Under the pieces are notes generated by a model. That model saw nothing but the letters and a program-made list of their open reading frames with translations. It was not told the origin of the DNA and did not search any database. This document shows positions 36,117 to 44,715 of a stretch of 64,000 bases of DNA, piece after piece. This DNA is from DATMER01 sp963844885. GTDB taxonomy: Bacteria > Acidobacteriota > Thermoanaerobaculia > Multivoradales > UBA5704. The DNA is taken from NCBI GenBank assembly GCA_963844885.1, contig CAWJQA010000006.1, forward strand, positions 620,001 to 684,000, in the 5' to 3' direction. Every line of letters starts with the position of its first letter. The stretch's first letter is position 1. The position numbers were made by a program, and so were the translations under genes.

Positions 36117-38125
36117 TGGTCACTCCATTTCCTTCCGAACGCCCGCCGCGGAGCTCCGTCTCCGCCGATCCGGCGCGGACCGCCGCCGCGCGCCAGCCGG
36201 CGTCGACGGTGCTGCTGATCGGCAACCCGAACGTCGGCAAAAGCCTGTTGTTCAAAAACCTGACGCACCGGTACGTCAATGTGTCGAATTTCCCCGGCAC
36301 CACGGTCGAGGTCACCCGCGCGCGTTCGGCCTTCGGCCGGCGCGACGTGGAGGAGATGGAGATCGTCGATTCGCCGGGGATCAACGACCTGTCGCCGCGC
36401 AGCGACGAGGCCCGCGTCACCCGCGCGCTGCTCGAACGGACGCCGGGCGCCACCGTGGTCCAGGTGGCCGACGCGAAAAACCTCCGCCGCTCGCTGCTGC
36501 TGACGCTCCAGCTCGCCGAGCTGCGCTGCCCGATGGTGCTGGTTCTCAATATGCTCGACGAGCTCGAGACGCGCGGCGGGAAGATCGACCGCGCCGAGCT
36601 GAGCCGCATCCTGGGCATTCCGGTGGTGGGCGCCGTGGCGCTGCGCAACCAGGGGACGGACGAGTTGATCGATGCGCTGTCGCAGGCGCGGATACCTCAC
36701 GCCTGCCACGGCGCGATCGATGCAGGCGATGGCTCGGAGCCTTACGAGCGAAACCGCGAACGCCTGGCGCGCGTCAACGAGATCCTCGCCGCCACCTGGT
36801 CCATGTCGCAGCCGAGCCGCGCCTCGCTCAGCGTGCGCCTCGGGTTCTGGGCCATGCATCCGCTCAAAGGGCTGCTTTTTCTTCTCACGGTGCTGGCGCT
36901 GACCTTCTGGTTCGTCGGCCTGCTCGGCGCCGGGACCCTGGTGGATCTCCTGGAAACCGGCGTCTTCCACCAGCGGGTCACTCCGCTCGCCATCCGGGTG
37001 GCCGACGCGGTCCTGCCGTTCCCCCACACCCACGAGATGGAGGCGGTGGAGCTCAACCTCGCCCTGCCGGTGACGCCGATCCACGAGATCGGGATCGCCC
37101 GCTCCACCCGCGTCGTCGCCTCGCCGAAATATCACCTGGCGGTCGGCGCGCGGCCCGGCGGCGGCGCACGCACGCTGCGATTCTTCCACGATCTCCTGGT
37201 GGGCGAGTACGGGGTGATCACGATGGCTTTGAGCTATGCCTTCGCGATCGTGCTGCCGATCGTCACCACGTTTTTCCTTCTGTTCAGCCTGTTGGAGGAT
37301 TCGGGCTACCTGCCGCGGATGTCGATTCTCGTCAACCGGATTTTCCGGCTCATGGGATTGAACGGCAAGGCGGTGCTGCCGATGATTCTCGGCCTGGGTT
37401 GCGACACCATGGCGACGATGACCACGCGCATCCTGGAGACGCGCAAGGAGAGGCTGGTGACGACCATGCTGCTGGCGCTCGCCGTGCCCTGCTCGGCGCA
37501 GCTCGGGGTGCTGCTGGCGATGATGGCGAGCCTGTCGCCGGGCGCGGCGTTCGCCTGGCTGATGCTGATGGTGGGCGTGGTGCTGCTGGTGGGGTGGCTT
37601 TCGGCGCGCGCCTTCCCGGGCGAGGCCGGCGATTTTCTGTTGGAGATCCCGCCGATGCGCCGGCCGCAGCTCGCCAACGTCTGGGTGAAGTCCGTCGGCC
37701 GGCTGAGCTGGTACCTGCGCGAGGTCATCCCGCTGTTCGTGGTGGGGACGCTCGCGCTGTTCCTCCTCGACCGCCTGGGCCTGCTGGCGGTGCTGTCGCG
37801 CCTCGGCGAGCCGCTCGTCACCGGCTGGCTCGGTCTGCCCAAGGAGACCTCGGCCGCGTTCCTGATCGGGTTCCTGCGCCGCGACTTCGGCGCCGTCTAC
37901 CTGCTCGATGCCGCCACCGGCCCCCACCCGCTGCTTTCGCCGCACCAGATCTTCGTCGCCATGGTCACGATCACGCTCTTCATGCCCTGCATCGCGAACT
38001 TCCTGATGATCGCGCGCGAGCACGGCCTCAAGACGGCGTGGGCGATGGCCGCTTTCATCTTTCCTTTCGCCTTCCTCGTGGGCGGGACCGTCCACCACAT
38101 CGTGCTATGGCTGAGAACCTTCTGA
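36116..38125 (+). CDS. feoB: Ferrous iron transporter FeoB
   Basis: 669 residues. N-terminal G domain: GNPNVGKSLLFKNLT (G1), VSNFPGTTVEV (G2), IVDSPGIND (G3), LVLNMLDE (G4-like, NxxD). The membrane part has two Gate-type regions (ILGLGCDTMATMTTRILETR; GFLRRDFGAVYLLDAATGPH), and the helices continue to the C-terminus. It imports Fe2+ across the inner membrane. It overlaps hemN by 1 nt and feoA by 19 nt. It is somewhat shorter than E. coli FeoB (773). Confidence 0.95.
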   Translation: MVTPFPSERPPRSSVSADPARTAAARQPASTVLLIGNPNVGKSLLFKNLTHRYVNVSNFPGTTVEVTRARSAFGRRDVEEMEIVDSPGINDLSPRSDEARVTRALLERTPGATVVQVADAKNLRRSLLLTLQLAELRCPMVLVLNMLDELETRGGKIDRAELSRILGIPVVGAVALRNQGTDELIDALSQARIPHACHGAIDAGDGSEPYERNRERLARVNEILAATWSMSQPSRASLSVRLGFWAMHPLKGLLFLLTVLALTFWFVGLLGAGTLVDLLETGVFHQRVTPLAIRVADAVLPFPHTHEMEAVELNLALPVTPIHEIGIARSTRVVASPKYHLAVGARPGGGARTLRFFHDLLVGEYGVITMALSYAFAIVLPIVTTFFLLFSLLEDSGYLPRMSILVNRIFRLMGLNGKAVLPMILGLGCDTMATMTTRILETRKERLVTTMLLALAVPCSAQLGVLLAMMASLSPGAAFAWLMLMVGVVLLVGWLSARAFPGEAGDFLLEIPPMRRPQLANVWVKSVGRLSWYLREVIPLFVVGTLALFLLDRLGLLAVLSRLGEPLVTGWLGLPKETSAAFLIGFLRRDFGAVYLLDAATGPHPLLSPHQIFVAMVTITLFMPCIANFLMIAREHGLKTAWAMAAFIFPFAFLVGGTVHHIVLWLRTF

Positions 38126-38589
38126 CCTGCCCTCTCTGCGGTTTCGAGTTCGAGCGCTCGGACTCCCTCTGCGGCCACGGCTGCCCGCTCGGCGCGGCCT
38201 GCCATCTGGCGCGCTGCCCGATGTGCGACTACGAGTTCCCGGAAAAGCCCGCCGCCACCGCTGATCGCGTCTCCTGGCTGCGGCGGCTCTTCGGCCGCGC
38301 CGCGGCTCCCCCGCCGCCCCCCTGCCCCGGCGACGGCCTGCTGACCGTCAAGGATCTCCGGCCGGGCGAGGCGGCCGAAATCCTCGGCCTGTCCGGCGAA
38401 AACCCGTCGCGGCGCAACAACCTCGCGGTCTTCGGCGTCGTGCCGGGCTCGGAGGTCCGCCTGCTGCAGCGCTACCCTTCCTTCGTGCTGCGGATCGGCG
38501 AGACCGTGCTCGCTCTCGACGGCGAGGTGGCCGGCGCCATCGTGGTCCGCCGCCCGGTGTCGGAAAAGGCGGCCGCGACCGCCGCCTGA
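38107..38589 (+). CDS. feoA: FeoA-domain protein with an N-terminal cysteine-rich zinc-binding region
   Basis: 160 residues. Residues about 1-45 hold many cysteines (CPLCGFEF, CGHGCPLGAACHLARCPMC), suggesting one or two metal knuckles. After a Pro-rich linker a FeoA SH3-like domain follows (LLTVKDLRPGEAAEILGLSG, NLAVFGVVPGSEVRLLQRYP, LDGEVAGAIVVRR). FeoA normally regulates FeoB; the extra Cys region could sense iron or redox state. Starting inside feoB ensures coupled translation. Ends the hemN-feoB-feoA operon. Confidence 0.9.
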   Translation: MAENLLTCPLCGFEFERSDSLCGHGCPLGAACHLARCPMCDYEFPEKPAATADRVSWLRRLFGRAAAPPPPPCPGDGLLTVKDLRPGEAAEILGLSGENPSRRNNLAVFGVVPGSEVRLLQRYPSFVLRIGETVLALDGEVAGAIVVRRPVSEKAAATAA

Positions 38590-38678
38590 AAGCTGGACAA
38601 AAGGAGAGCATACCGCTAACATTTCAGCGGTTTGATGACGGCGCTTTCATCGACTGGGGATTCCCCCGAGGAGGACAG

Positions 38679-40016
38679 ATGAGAAACGTAACTCTCCTGC
38701 TGCTGAGCCTGGCGCTCGTGGCCGCTCCGGCCTTCGCCCTCGACGTCCAGAACACCAACAACTACCTGATCAAGCTCAATGGCAACCCTCCGGCCAACCT
38801 CGCGGCCCAGGTGTCCGCGGCGGGCGGTGCTCTGCTGCGGATCCACCCCGAGATCGGCTATGCCACCGCGACCTCGGCGGACCCGGGATTCTCCGGCAAC
38901 CTGCGCGGAGCCTCCATCCAGTCGGTGGACCGCGACCTGAGCCTCCAGTGGGTTCCGCCGCTGCACGTCGAGTCCGCCGGTCCGGCCTCGCAGGTCGGCA
39001 CGGCCTCGAGCCCGTCGGGCGCGTTTTTCTATCCCTGCCAGTGGTCGCTGCAGCGGATCAGCGCGCCGGCGGCCTGGGCGCAGGGTGCCACCGGCGCGGG
39101 CATCAAGGTAGCCGTGCTCGACACCGGCGTCGATCCCTTCCATCAGGATCTGGCGGGCAGGATCGACGTGGCGAACAGCGCCAGCATGCTCACCGCGGGC
39201 AGCTCTCCCTGCGGCGCCTTCGACGAGGTCAACATCTACGACCTGAACTTCCACGGCTCCTTCGTGTCGGGCCTGATCACGTCGAACAACCTGGGTAGCG
39301 CCGGCGTCGCGCCGGACGCGCAGGTCGTGGGCGTCAAGGTGCTCAACTGCACCGGCTCCGGCAGCTTCAGCGACGTCATCGCGGGCATCCTCTACGCCGC
39401 CAACCTCGCCGATGTCGACATCCTCAACATGAGCCTGGGCGCCGCCATCCCGAAAAACCTGCCGGGTGCCGGCCCGCTGATCGCGGCCTTGAACAAGGCC
39501 GTCAACTACGCCGAGAGCCAGGGCAAGCTGGTCGTCTCGGCCGCCGGCAACAACGGCGCCGACATGCAGCACTTCGGCAACGTCACCTGGGTTCCGGCCG
39601 AGTCGGGCTCCGGTACCGCGGTCTACGCCACCTCCAACCTCGACACCCTGGCTTCCTACTCGAATTACGGCATCTCCGGCACCTGGGTCGGCGCTCCCGG
39701 CGGCGACTTCCCGAACACGTCCCCGGGCCTGCCGGGCTGCGTGGTCAACAACGCCTTGGAGTCGCTGGTCCTCTCGGTCTGCTCCAGCTTCGTCTGCGGC
39801 GCGACGAACTTCTATGCGCTCGGCGGCGGAACCAGCTTCGCCTCCCCGATCGTCGCGGGCGTGGCCGCGCTCGTAGACGGCCAGCACGGCGGCGCGCTCG
39901 GCGCGGCGCAGCTCAAGACGATCCTGAAAAACTCCGCCGACGACCTGGGCGCGCCCGGCACCGACTCGATCTTTAGCCACGGCCGTGTGAACGCGGGCAA
40001 TGCCGTCCAGCCGTAG
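38679..40016 (+). CDS. Secreted S8 subtilisin-like protease (first of two)
   Basis: 445 residues. Signal peptide RNVTLLLLSLALVAAPAFA, then a propeptide-like segment. Catalytic triad: Asp in VAVLDTGVDP, His in NFHGSFVSG, Ser in GGTSFASPIVAG, with oxyanion Asn in SAAGNNG. Cys residues in pairs suggest disulfides in an exported enzyme. GAGGAGGAC is the ribosome-binding site. The neighbour downstream is a paralogue of the same architecture, pointing to tandem gene duplication. Confidence 0.93.
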   Translation: MRNVTLLLLSLALVAAPAFALDVQNTNNYLIKLNGNPPANLAAQVSAAGGALLRIHPEIGYATATSADPGFSGNLRGASIQSVDRDLSLQWVPPLHVESAGPASQVGTASSPSGAFFYPCQWSLQRISAPAAWAQGATGAGIKVAVLDTGVDPFHQDLAGRIDVANSASMLTAGSSPCGAFDEVNIYDLNFHGSFVSGLITSNNLGSAGVAPDAQVVGVKVLNCTGSGSFSDVIAGILYAANLADVDILNMSLGAAIPKNLPGAGPLIAALNKAVNYAESQGKLVVSAAGNNGADMQHFGNVTWVPAESGSGTAVYATSNLDTLASYSNYGISGTWVGAPGGDFPNTSPGLPGCVVNNALESLVLSVCSSFVCGATNFYALGGGTSFASPIVAGVAALVDGQHGGALGAAQLKTILKNSADDLGAPGTDSIFSHGRVNAGNAVQP

Positions 40017-40122
40017 TCCGCCTTTATGCCTTCTTTGTCTCGACTCCGCCGGCTTGTTGCACCATACTCCTCGGAGTATCAATGACTCGGCCTCCGTTCC
40101 GAGGCCCCCTCAAGGAGACATG

Positions 40123-41469
40123 ATGAAAAGAAAGCTCTTGCTTGGTTGTCTCGCTTTTGCCGTTTGTCTTGCCCAGGCGGGAGCGCTCGCCGCCCAGGAC
40201 GGCCGGTACGTAGTCGAGCTCAAGCGCGGGATCCCCGCGAACCTTGATGCCATGGTCGCCGCGGCAGGCGGGACCGTACAGCGCGTCCTTCCCCAGATCG
40301 GTTATGTCGTGGTGAAGGCGAACGACCCGCAGTTCGCGGACCGGATGGCGAAGCAGATCAACGTGGTGGGGGTCTATGCGAGCTCGAAGCTTCAGCTCTC
40401 ACCCATCTTCGAAGGCACCGCGTTCCGCGCTCCGAAACGCACCACGGCCGCGACCGGCAATCCGGCCGACGCCAGCCTGTTCCCCTGCCAGTGGCAGCTC
40501 CAGAAGATGGACGCGCCGGAAGCGTGGGCGCTGGGCGCGATGGGCAGCCTGAACGCCAAGGTGGCGATCATCGACACCGGCGTCGACCCCACCCAGGACG
40601 ACATGGTCGGCCGGGTCGACGAAGGCGAGAGCGTGAACATGCTCGCGTCACCCTCCGAGTGCGGTGCCGAGGATGACGACACCATCCACGACCTCGCCGG
40701 GCACGGCACGTTCATGGCCTCGATGGTCACGACCAACGGCATCAACATGGCGGCCGTCGCACCCGAAACCCAGATCGTGGCCGTCAAGGTCTTCAGTTGC
40801 ACGGGCCAGGGCGACTGGCCGGAAGTTATCGCCGGCATCGTGTACGCCGCCGACCTGCCGGACGTCTCCGCCATCAGCATCAGCCTCGGCGGCTTCGCCC
40901 AGCGCAACGTTCCGGGCGCCAAGCAGGTGATCCGTGCGGTCAAGGCAGCCGTGGACTACGCCTACTCTCAGGGCAAGATCGTCGTGACCGTAGCCGGCAA
41001 CCAGCACGTCGACCTGCGGCACATCCTTCCTCTGGTGCCCCTCCCCACCGTGTCGGGCGAGGCGGTCGGCGTCTACGGCACCGACTTCAAGGACGACCTC
41101 ACCAGCTATTCGAACTGGGGCTTCCCGGCGGCCTGGATCGGAGCGCCGGCCGGCGACAACGTGCCGCCGAAGCACCCGTTCCCGGGCTGCACCCTACCCG
41201 AGGCCCAGCAGGGACGCATCATCGGCGCCTGCTCCAGCTCTGTCTGTGACGGCGCGACGGACGCCTACATCACCGGCCGCGGCACCAGCATCTCGTCGCC
41301 GCTCGTCGCCGCCGTGGCCGCCCTGATCGACGGCCAGGCGGACGGAGCGCTGGACGGCCGGCGGCTGAAGGTGATCCTCAAGAACCGCGCGGACGACCTG
41401 GGCGAGCCCGGGACGGACGGGATCTTCGGCCACGGCCGCGTGAACGCGGGCCGGGCCGTGAATCATTGA
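40123..41469 (+). CDS. Secreted S8 subtilisin-like protease (second of two)
   Basis: 448 residues. Two adjacent ATGs (40120, 40123) follow CAAGGAGAC; the second has better spacing. Signal peptide KRKLLLGCLAFAVCLAQAGA. Triad: Asp in VAIIDTGVDP, His in DLAGHGTFMAS, Ser in GRGTSISSPLVAA, Asn in TVAGNQH. It shares the upstream paralogue's propeptide pattern (ELKRGIPANLDAMVAAAGG) and C-terminal VNAGRAVNH. Probably extracellular nutrient protease. Confidence 0.92.
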   Translation: MKRKLLLGCLAFAVCLAQAGALAAQDGRYVVELKRGIPANLDAMVAAAGGTVQRVLPQIGYVVVKANDPQFADRMAKQINVVGVYASSKLQLSPIFEGTAFRAPKRTTAATGNPADASLFPCQWQLQKMDAPEAWALGAMGSLNAKVAIIDTGVDPTQDDMVGRVDEGESVNMLASPSECGAEDDDTIHDLAGHGTFMASMVTTNGINMAAVAPETQIVAVKVFSCTGQGDWPEVIAGIVYAADLPDVSAISISLGGFAQRNVPGAKQVIRAVKAAVDYAYSQGKIVVTVAGNQHVDLRHILPLVPLPTVSGEAVGVYGTDFKDDLTSYSNWGFPAAWIGAPAGDNVPPKHPFPGCTLPEAQQGRIIGACSSSVCDGATDAYITGRGTSISSPLVAAVAALIDGQADGALDGRRLKVILKNRADDLGEPGTDGIFGHGRVNAGRAVNH

Positions 41470-41480
41470 TCCCATACCGG

Positions 41481-41535
41481 TTGATCCCGTTCCCCCTCTC
41501 CCCGACCCTCTCCCCCGTACCGGGGGAGAGGGGGA
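41481..41535. repeat. C-rich palindromic element, copy 1
   Basis: Starts TTGATCCCGTTCCCCCTCTC and contains the arms CCCTCTCCCCC / GGGGGAGAGGG around GTACC. It lies 12 nt after the second subtilase stop and 40 nt before hemG. Two homologous copies are at 44650-44713 and 54188-54242. REP-like; likely forms a strong hairpin in the 3' end of the upstream transcript. Confidence 0.75.
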
Positions 41536-41577
41536 TCCACCCTTCCTCTTTCTCCGTAAGTATTAGAATCCCCTCCC

Positions 41578-42909
41578 ATGAGCCTCGACGTCCTCGTCAT
41601 CGGCGGCGGCATCTCCGGCCTGACGACGGCCTTCTATCTGGCACGCGGCGGCCGGCAGGTCGCGGTCCTCGAAGCTTCGCCTCGTGTGGGGGGATCGCTG
41701 GAGAGCCGGACCGACGGTGCGTGGCGCTTCGAGCTCGGGCCGAATACGGTCCTGGAGAACCATGAAACGGTCACGCGGCTGATCCGGGAAGCCGGCTTGG
41801 ATGGAGAAAGAGTCACCGCCTCGGCCTCGGCCAGGCGCCGCTTCCTCTGGAAGGCCGGGCAGCTCCATCCTCTGCCGTCCGGGCCGGTGGGTTTTCTCAG
41901 GACCCCCCTCTTCCCGTTCTCGGCCAAGCTCCGCCTGCTGCGCGAGCCGTGGATCCCCAGGCCGTTCGGCGATCCGGAAGAGACCATCGCCGCGTTCGTT
42001 CGCCGCCGCCTCGGACAGGCCTTCCTCGACTACGCCGTGGGACCGTTCGTCTCCGGCGTCTATGCGGGCGACCCCGAGCGCCTCTCGGTCCGCTACGCCG
42101 TGCCGAAGATCGCTTCGCTGGAGCGCGACCACGGCAGCCTGATCCGCGGCGCGCTCGCGCGGCGCAAAGGCCCGGCGCCGGGTGGCGCCATGATCTCCTT
42201 CCGGGAAGGCCTCGATCAGCTTCCCCGGACTCTGGCGCGGGAGATCGGGGACGTGCGGACCGGTGTGGTCTGCCGGCGGATCGTCCAAACCGGGAGCGGC
42301 TTCGTCGCCGAGACCGATGCGGGTCCGATCGAAGCGCGGGAGGTCGTCCTCGCCGTTCCCGCCGATGTGGCGGCAAGCCTCCTGGACGAGGCCACGCAGG
42401 GCCTCAGCCGGGGGTTGGCCGAGATCCCCTACGCGGCAGTGGCGCTGGTCTCGACCGGCTGGCGCCGCGAGGACATCGCCCACCCGCTGGGCGGGTTCGG
42501 CTTCCTCGCGCCGCGCAAGGAGGGGCTGCACGTGCTCGGCGTCCTCTTCCCCTCCGAGATCTTCCCCGGACGCGCTCCCGAAGGTCACACCGTGCTGACC
42601 GCATTCGTGGGCGGCCGCACCGAGCCGGAGGCCGCAGGCTGGGATGACGGCCGCCTGATGTCCGTGATCCTCGAAGAGCTGCGCCAGACCGTCGGCGTGC
42701 GGGGCGAGCCTCTCATCCAGACCATCCGCCGCTGGCCGCGCGCCATCCCTCAATACGAGGTCGGCCACGGCCGCTTTCTGGATCTGGCCCGGGAGATCGA
42801 AGGCGCCCTCCCGGGCCTGCGCATCGGCGGCAACTTCCTCCGCGGCGTCTCGGTCCCCGACTGCATCCGCAACGCCACGGAGCTGGTGGAGGCGATGCTT
42901 CAGCGCTGA
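41578..42909 (+). CDS. Protoporphyrinogen oxidase, HemY/HemG-type
   Basis: 443 residues. FAD-binding flavoprotein: VLVIGGGISGLTTAFYLARG (dinucleotide fold), VLEASPRVGGSLES, and C-terminal PQYEVGHGRFLDLAREIEG then LRIGGNFLRGVSVPDCI typical of oxygen-dependent PPOX. It oxidises protoporphyrinogen IX to protoporphyrin IX in heme synthesis, complementing hemN nearby. A -10-like TAGAAT ends 8 nt before the ATG, with no ribosome-binding site, suggesting leaderless translation. HemY is the usual name for this fold (HemG in some schemes). Confidence 0.92.
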   Translation: MSLDVLVIGGGISGLTTAFYLARGGRQVAVLEASPRVGGSLESRTDGAWRFELGPNTVLENHETVTRLIREAGLDGERVTASASARRRFLWKAGQLHPLPSGPVGFLRTPLFPFSAKLRLLREPWIPRPFGDPEETIAAFVRRRLGQAFLDYAVGPFVSGVYAGDPERLSVRYAVPKIASLERDHGSLIRGALARRKGPAPGGAMISFREGLDQLPRTLAREIGDVRTGVVCRRIVQTGSGFVAETDAGPIEAREVVLAVPADVAASLLDEATQGLSRGLAEIPYAAVALVSTGWRREDIAHPLGGFGFLAPRKEGLHVLGVLFPSEIFPGRAPEGHTVLTAFVGGRTEPEAAGWDDGRLMSVILEELRQTVGVRGEPLIQTIRRWPRAIPQYEVGHGRFLDLAREIEGALPGLRIGGNFLRGVSVPDCIRNATELVEAMLQR

Positions 42910-42943
42910 GGCGGAGCCGTCGTGTACAATCGCCGGCCATCTC

Positions 42944-44203
42944 ATGGAACCGACCGCGACAACCCCGCCAATCGCCCCGATACCTCTCTCGACCCGGAAG
43001 AAGCTCGTCTTCTCACTCGTCCTGCTGGCCTTCCTCTGGCTTCTGGCCGAGCTCGCCTGCCAGGCCGGACTCTGGGCCCTGGCAAAGTACAAGAACATCG
43101 AGTACATCCCGGCCCTCGTCCAGACCCTCTCCGACAAGCACCGGGGCATCCTGCAGGCCCATCTCGGCGGCTCGTCGTCGTACGTCATCTCCGACCCCGA
43201 GCTCGGCTGGACCATCCGGCCGAACGCGAACAAACGGGGGTACCGGGCGAACCGCGACGCCATCCGCGCCGACCGCGAGTACGACCTCCAGCCGCCGCCG
43301 GGCGTGCTGCGGCTCGCCGCCTTCGGCGACTCCTTCACCCACGCCAGCGACGTCCCCAACCCGGCTACCTGGGAGCACCGCCTGGAGGAGACCCGCCCGA
43401 ACCTGGAGGCGCTCAACTTCGGCGTGCCCGGATTCGAGCCGGGCCAGGCCCTCCTCCGCTACCGCCGCGAGGGGGTGCGGTTCCACCCCCACATCGTCCT
43501 GATCGGCTTCATGTCCGAGAACATCAACCGGGTGGTCAACACCTTCCGGCCGTTCTACTTCCCCCGCAGCGGCGTGCCGTTCACGAAGCCGCGCTTCGCC
43601 CTGCGCGGCGGCAAGCTGGTTCTCATCGAGAACCCCATCCGGGACGACGAAGGCTACCGGGAGCTTCTCCGCAGCCCCGAAACCGTGCTGCCGCGCCTGG
43701 GCAAGGACGACTATTTCTATCAGCGCAATTCCAAGCGCAACCCTCTGGACTTCCTCCCCTCCGTCCGCTTCGCGAGCATCTTTGCCGATCAGTACCTCCA
43801 CCAGCCCATCTTCTCGGGCGGGGTTTACAATACGCGCTCGGAGGCATACCAAGTGACGGTGGCGGTCCTCGAACAATTCTACAAAGAGGCCACTGCCAAC
43901 AGCTCGCTTCCCATCATCGTCATCTTTCCCGAGCGGCGCGAGATCCGCAACCGCCGCGAAGGCGAGAAAGTCGTCTACGAACCGCTCCTCACGGAGCTTC
44001 ACCGCGGCGGCTACCGCACCATCGATCTCCTCGATGGCTTCCAGCGCTACGATCCACAGGGGGAGATGATGAAAAAGAAATTCATCCATTACCCCAAGAG
44101 CGGGAACCGGATGGTGGCGCGGACGATCCTCGACTACCTGGAGCAGAACCGGCTCACCACACCCGAACAGATCCGCGCCGCCATGCAGTCCGCGGGTCGC
44201 TGA
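42944..44203 (+). CDS. Membrane-anchored SGNH/GDSL-hydrolase-like protein
   Basis: 419 residues. An N-terminal membrane anchor (FSLVLLAFLWLLAELACQAG) is followed by a periplasmic domain with LAAFGDSFTHASDV (GDS nucleophile block I), LNFGVPGFEPGQALL (block II G), and FMSENINR (N of block III). A C-terminal H (HYPKSGNRMVA) could complete the triad. Such proteins often modify cell-surface polysaccharides (O-acetyl esterase or transferase helper). The genomic neighbours do not fix a pathway. Start ATG 42944 gives a reasonable short cytoplasmic head. Confidence 0.82.
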   Translation: MEPTATTPPIAPIPLSTRKKLVFSLVLLAFLWLLAELACQAGLWALAKYKNIEYIPALVQTLSDKHRGILQAHLGGSSSYVISDPELGWTIRPNANKRGYRANRDAIRADREYDLQPPPGVLRLAAFGDSFTHASDVPNPATWEHRLEETRPNLEALNFGVPGFEPGQALLRYRREGVRFHPHIVLIGFMSENINRVVNTFRPFYFPRSGVPFTKPRFALRGGKLVLIENPIRDDEGYRELLRSPETVLPRLGKDDYFYQRNSKRNPLDFLPSVRFASIFADQYLHQPIFSGGVYNTRSEAYQVTVAVLEQFYKEATANSSLPIIVIFPERREIRNRREGEKVVYEPLLTELHRGGYRTIDLLDGFQRYDPQGEMMKKKFIHYPKSGNRMVARTILDYLEQNRLTTPEQIRAAMQSAGR

Positions 44204-44257
44204 ACAGGGGGGCTCGACAGCCGTCGAACCCCCTGGCAGGCTATCGGCACACCCGCC

Positions 44258-44527
44258 TCAGCGCACAGCGCCGCGGCGGAACAGGTTGACGATCGCGAGC
44301 AGGACGACAGCACCCAGCAGTGACACGAGCAGCGACGACAGGCTCAGGTCACCCGAGGTCACGGTGCCGGTACCGAAAAGCGGGGCCAACAGCAGACCGG
44401 CGAGCAGAGCGCCGACGATGCCGACAACGATGTTGAGAATGACTCCTTGCTGAGCATTCGTGCGCATGATCATACTGGCGACCCAGCCGATCAAGCCACC
44501 AACGATAAGCATGATGATGAAGTTCAT
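44258..44527 (-). CDS. GlsB/YeaQ/YmgE-family membrane protein
   Basis: 89 residues, three hydrophobic spans (NFIIMLIVGGLIGWVASMIM, LNIVVGIVGALLAGLLLAPL, LSSLLVSLLGAVVLLAIVNL). The segment MIMRTNAQQGVILNIVVGIV is typical of the transglycosylase-associated/GlsB family. It is often stress-induced; function undefined. GAGGAGG precedes ATG 44527 closely. Confidence 0.9.
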   Translation of the reverse strand: MNFIIMLIVGGLIGWVASMIMRTNAQQGVILNIVVGIVGALLAGLLLAPLFGTGTVTSGDLSLSSLLVSLLGAVVLLAIVNLFRRGAVR

Positions 44528-44649
44528 GACGGTCCTCCTCTGGTTGAAGTTTTTTCGGGGTTTGCTTCCAAACCATCCCCTACTCCCTGTCAATAGCAAC
44601 TGTCGTGCCACTGCCGGCAAGCCGGCCCGATAGGAAGAGGAGGAGAACG

Positions 44650-44713
44650 GGATCAAACCCCCTCTCCCCCGGCCCGGAGGAGAGGGTCGGGGAGAGGGGG
44701 AACGGGATCAAAC
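44650..44713. repeat. C-rich palindromic element, copy 2
   Basis: Inverse orientation relative to copy 1: on the minus strand it begins TTGATCCCGTTCCCCCTCTC just after the acyl-CoA dehydrogenase stop. The body CCCTCTCCTCC...GGGGGAGAGGGGG is a strong hairpin and likely a transcript 3' end for that gene. Confidence 0.75.
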
Positions 44714-44715
44714 CC

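Noticed and set aside
34595..38125. Single 1,176-residue protein containing FeoB
   Set aside because: Only the part from 36116 matches FeoB; the upstream frame is a hemN shadow. FeoB has its own ATG overlapping the hemN stop.
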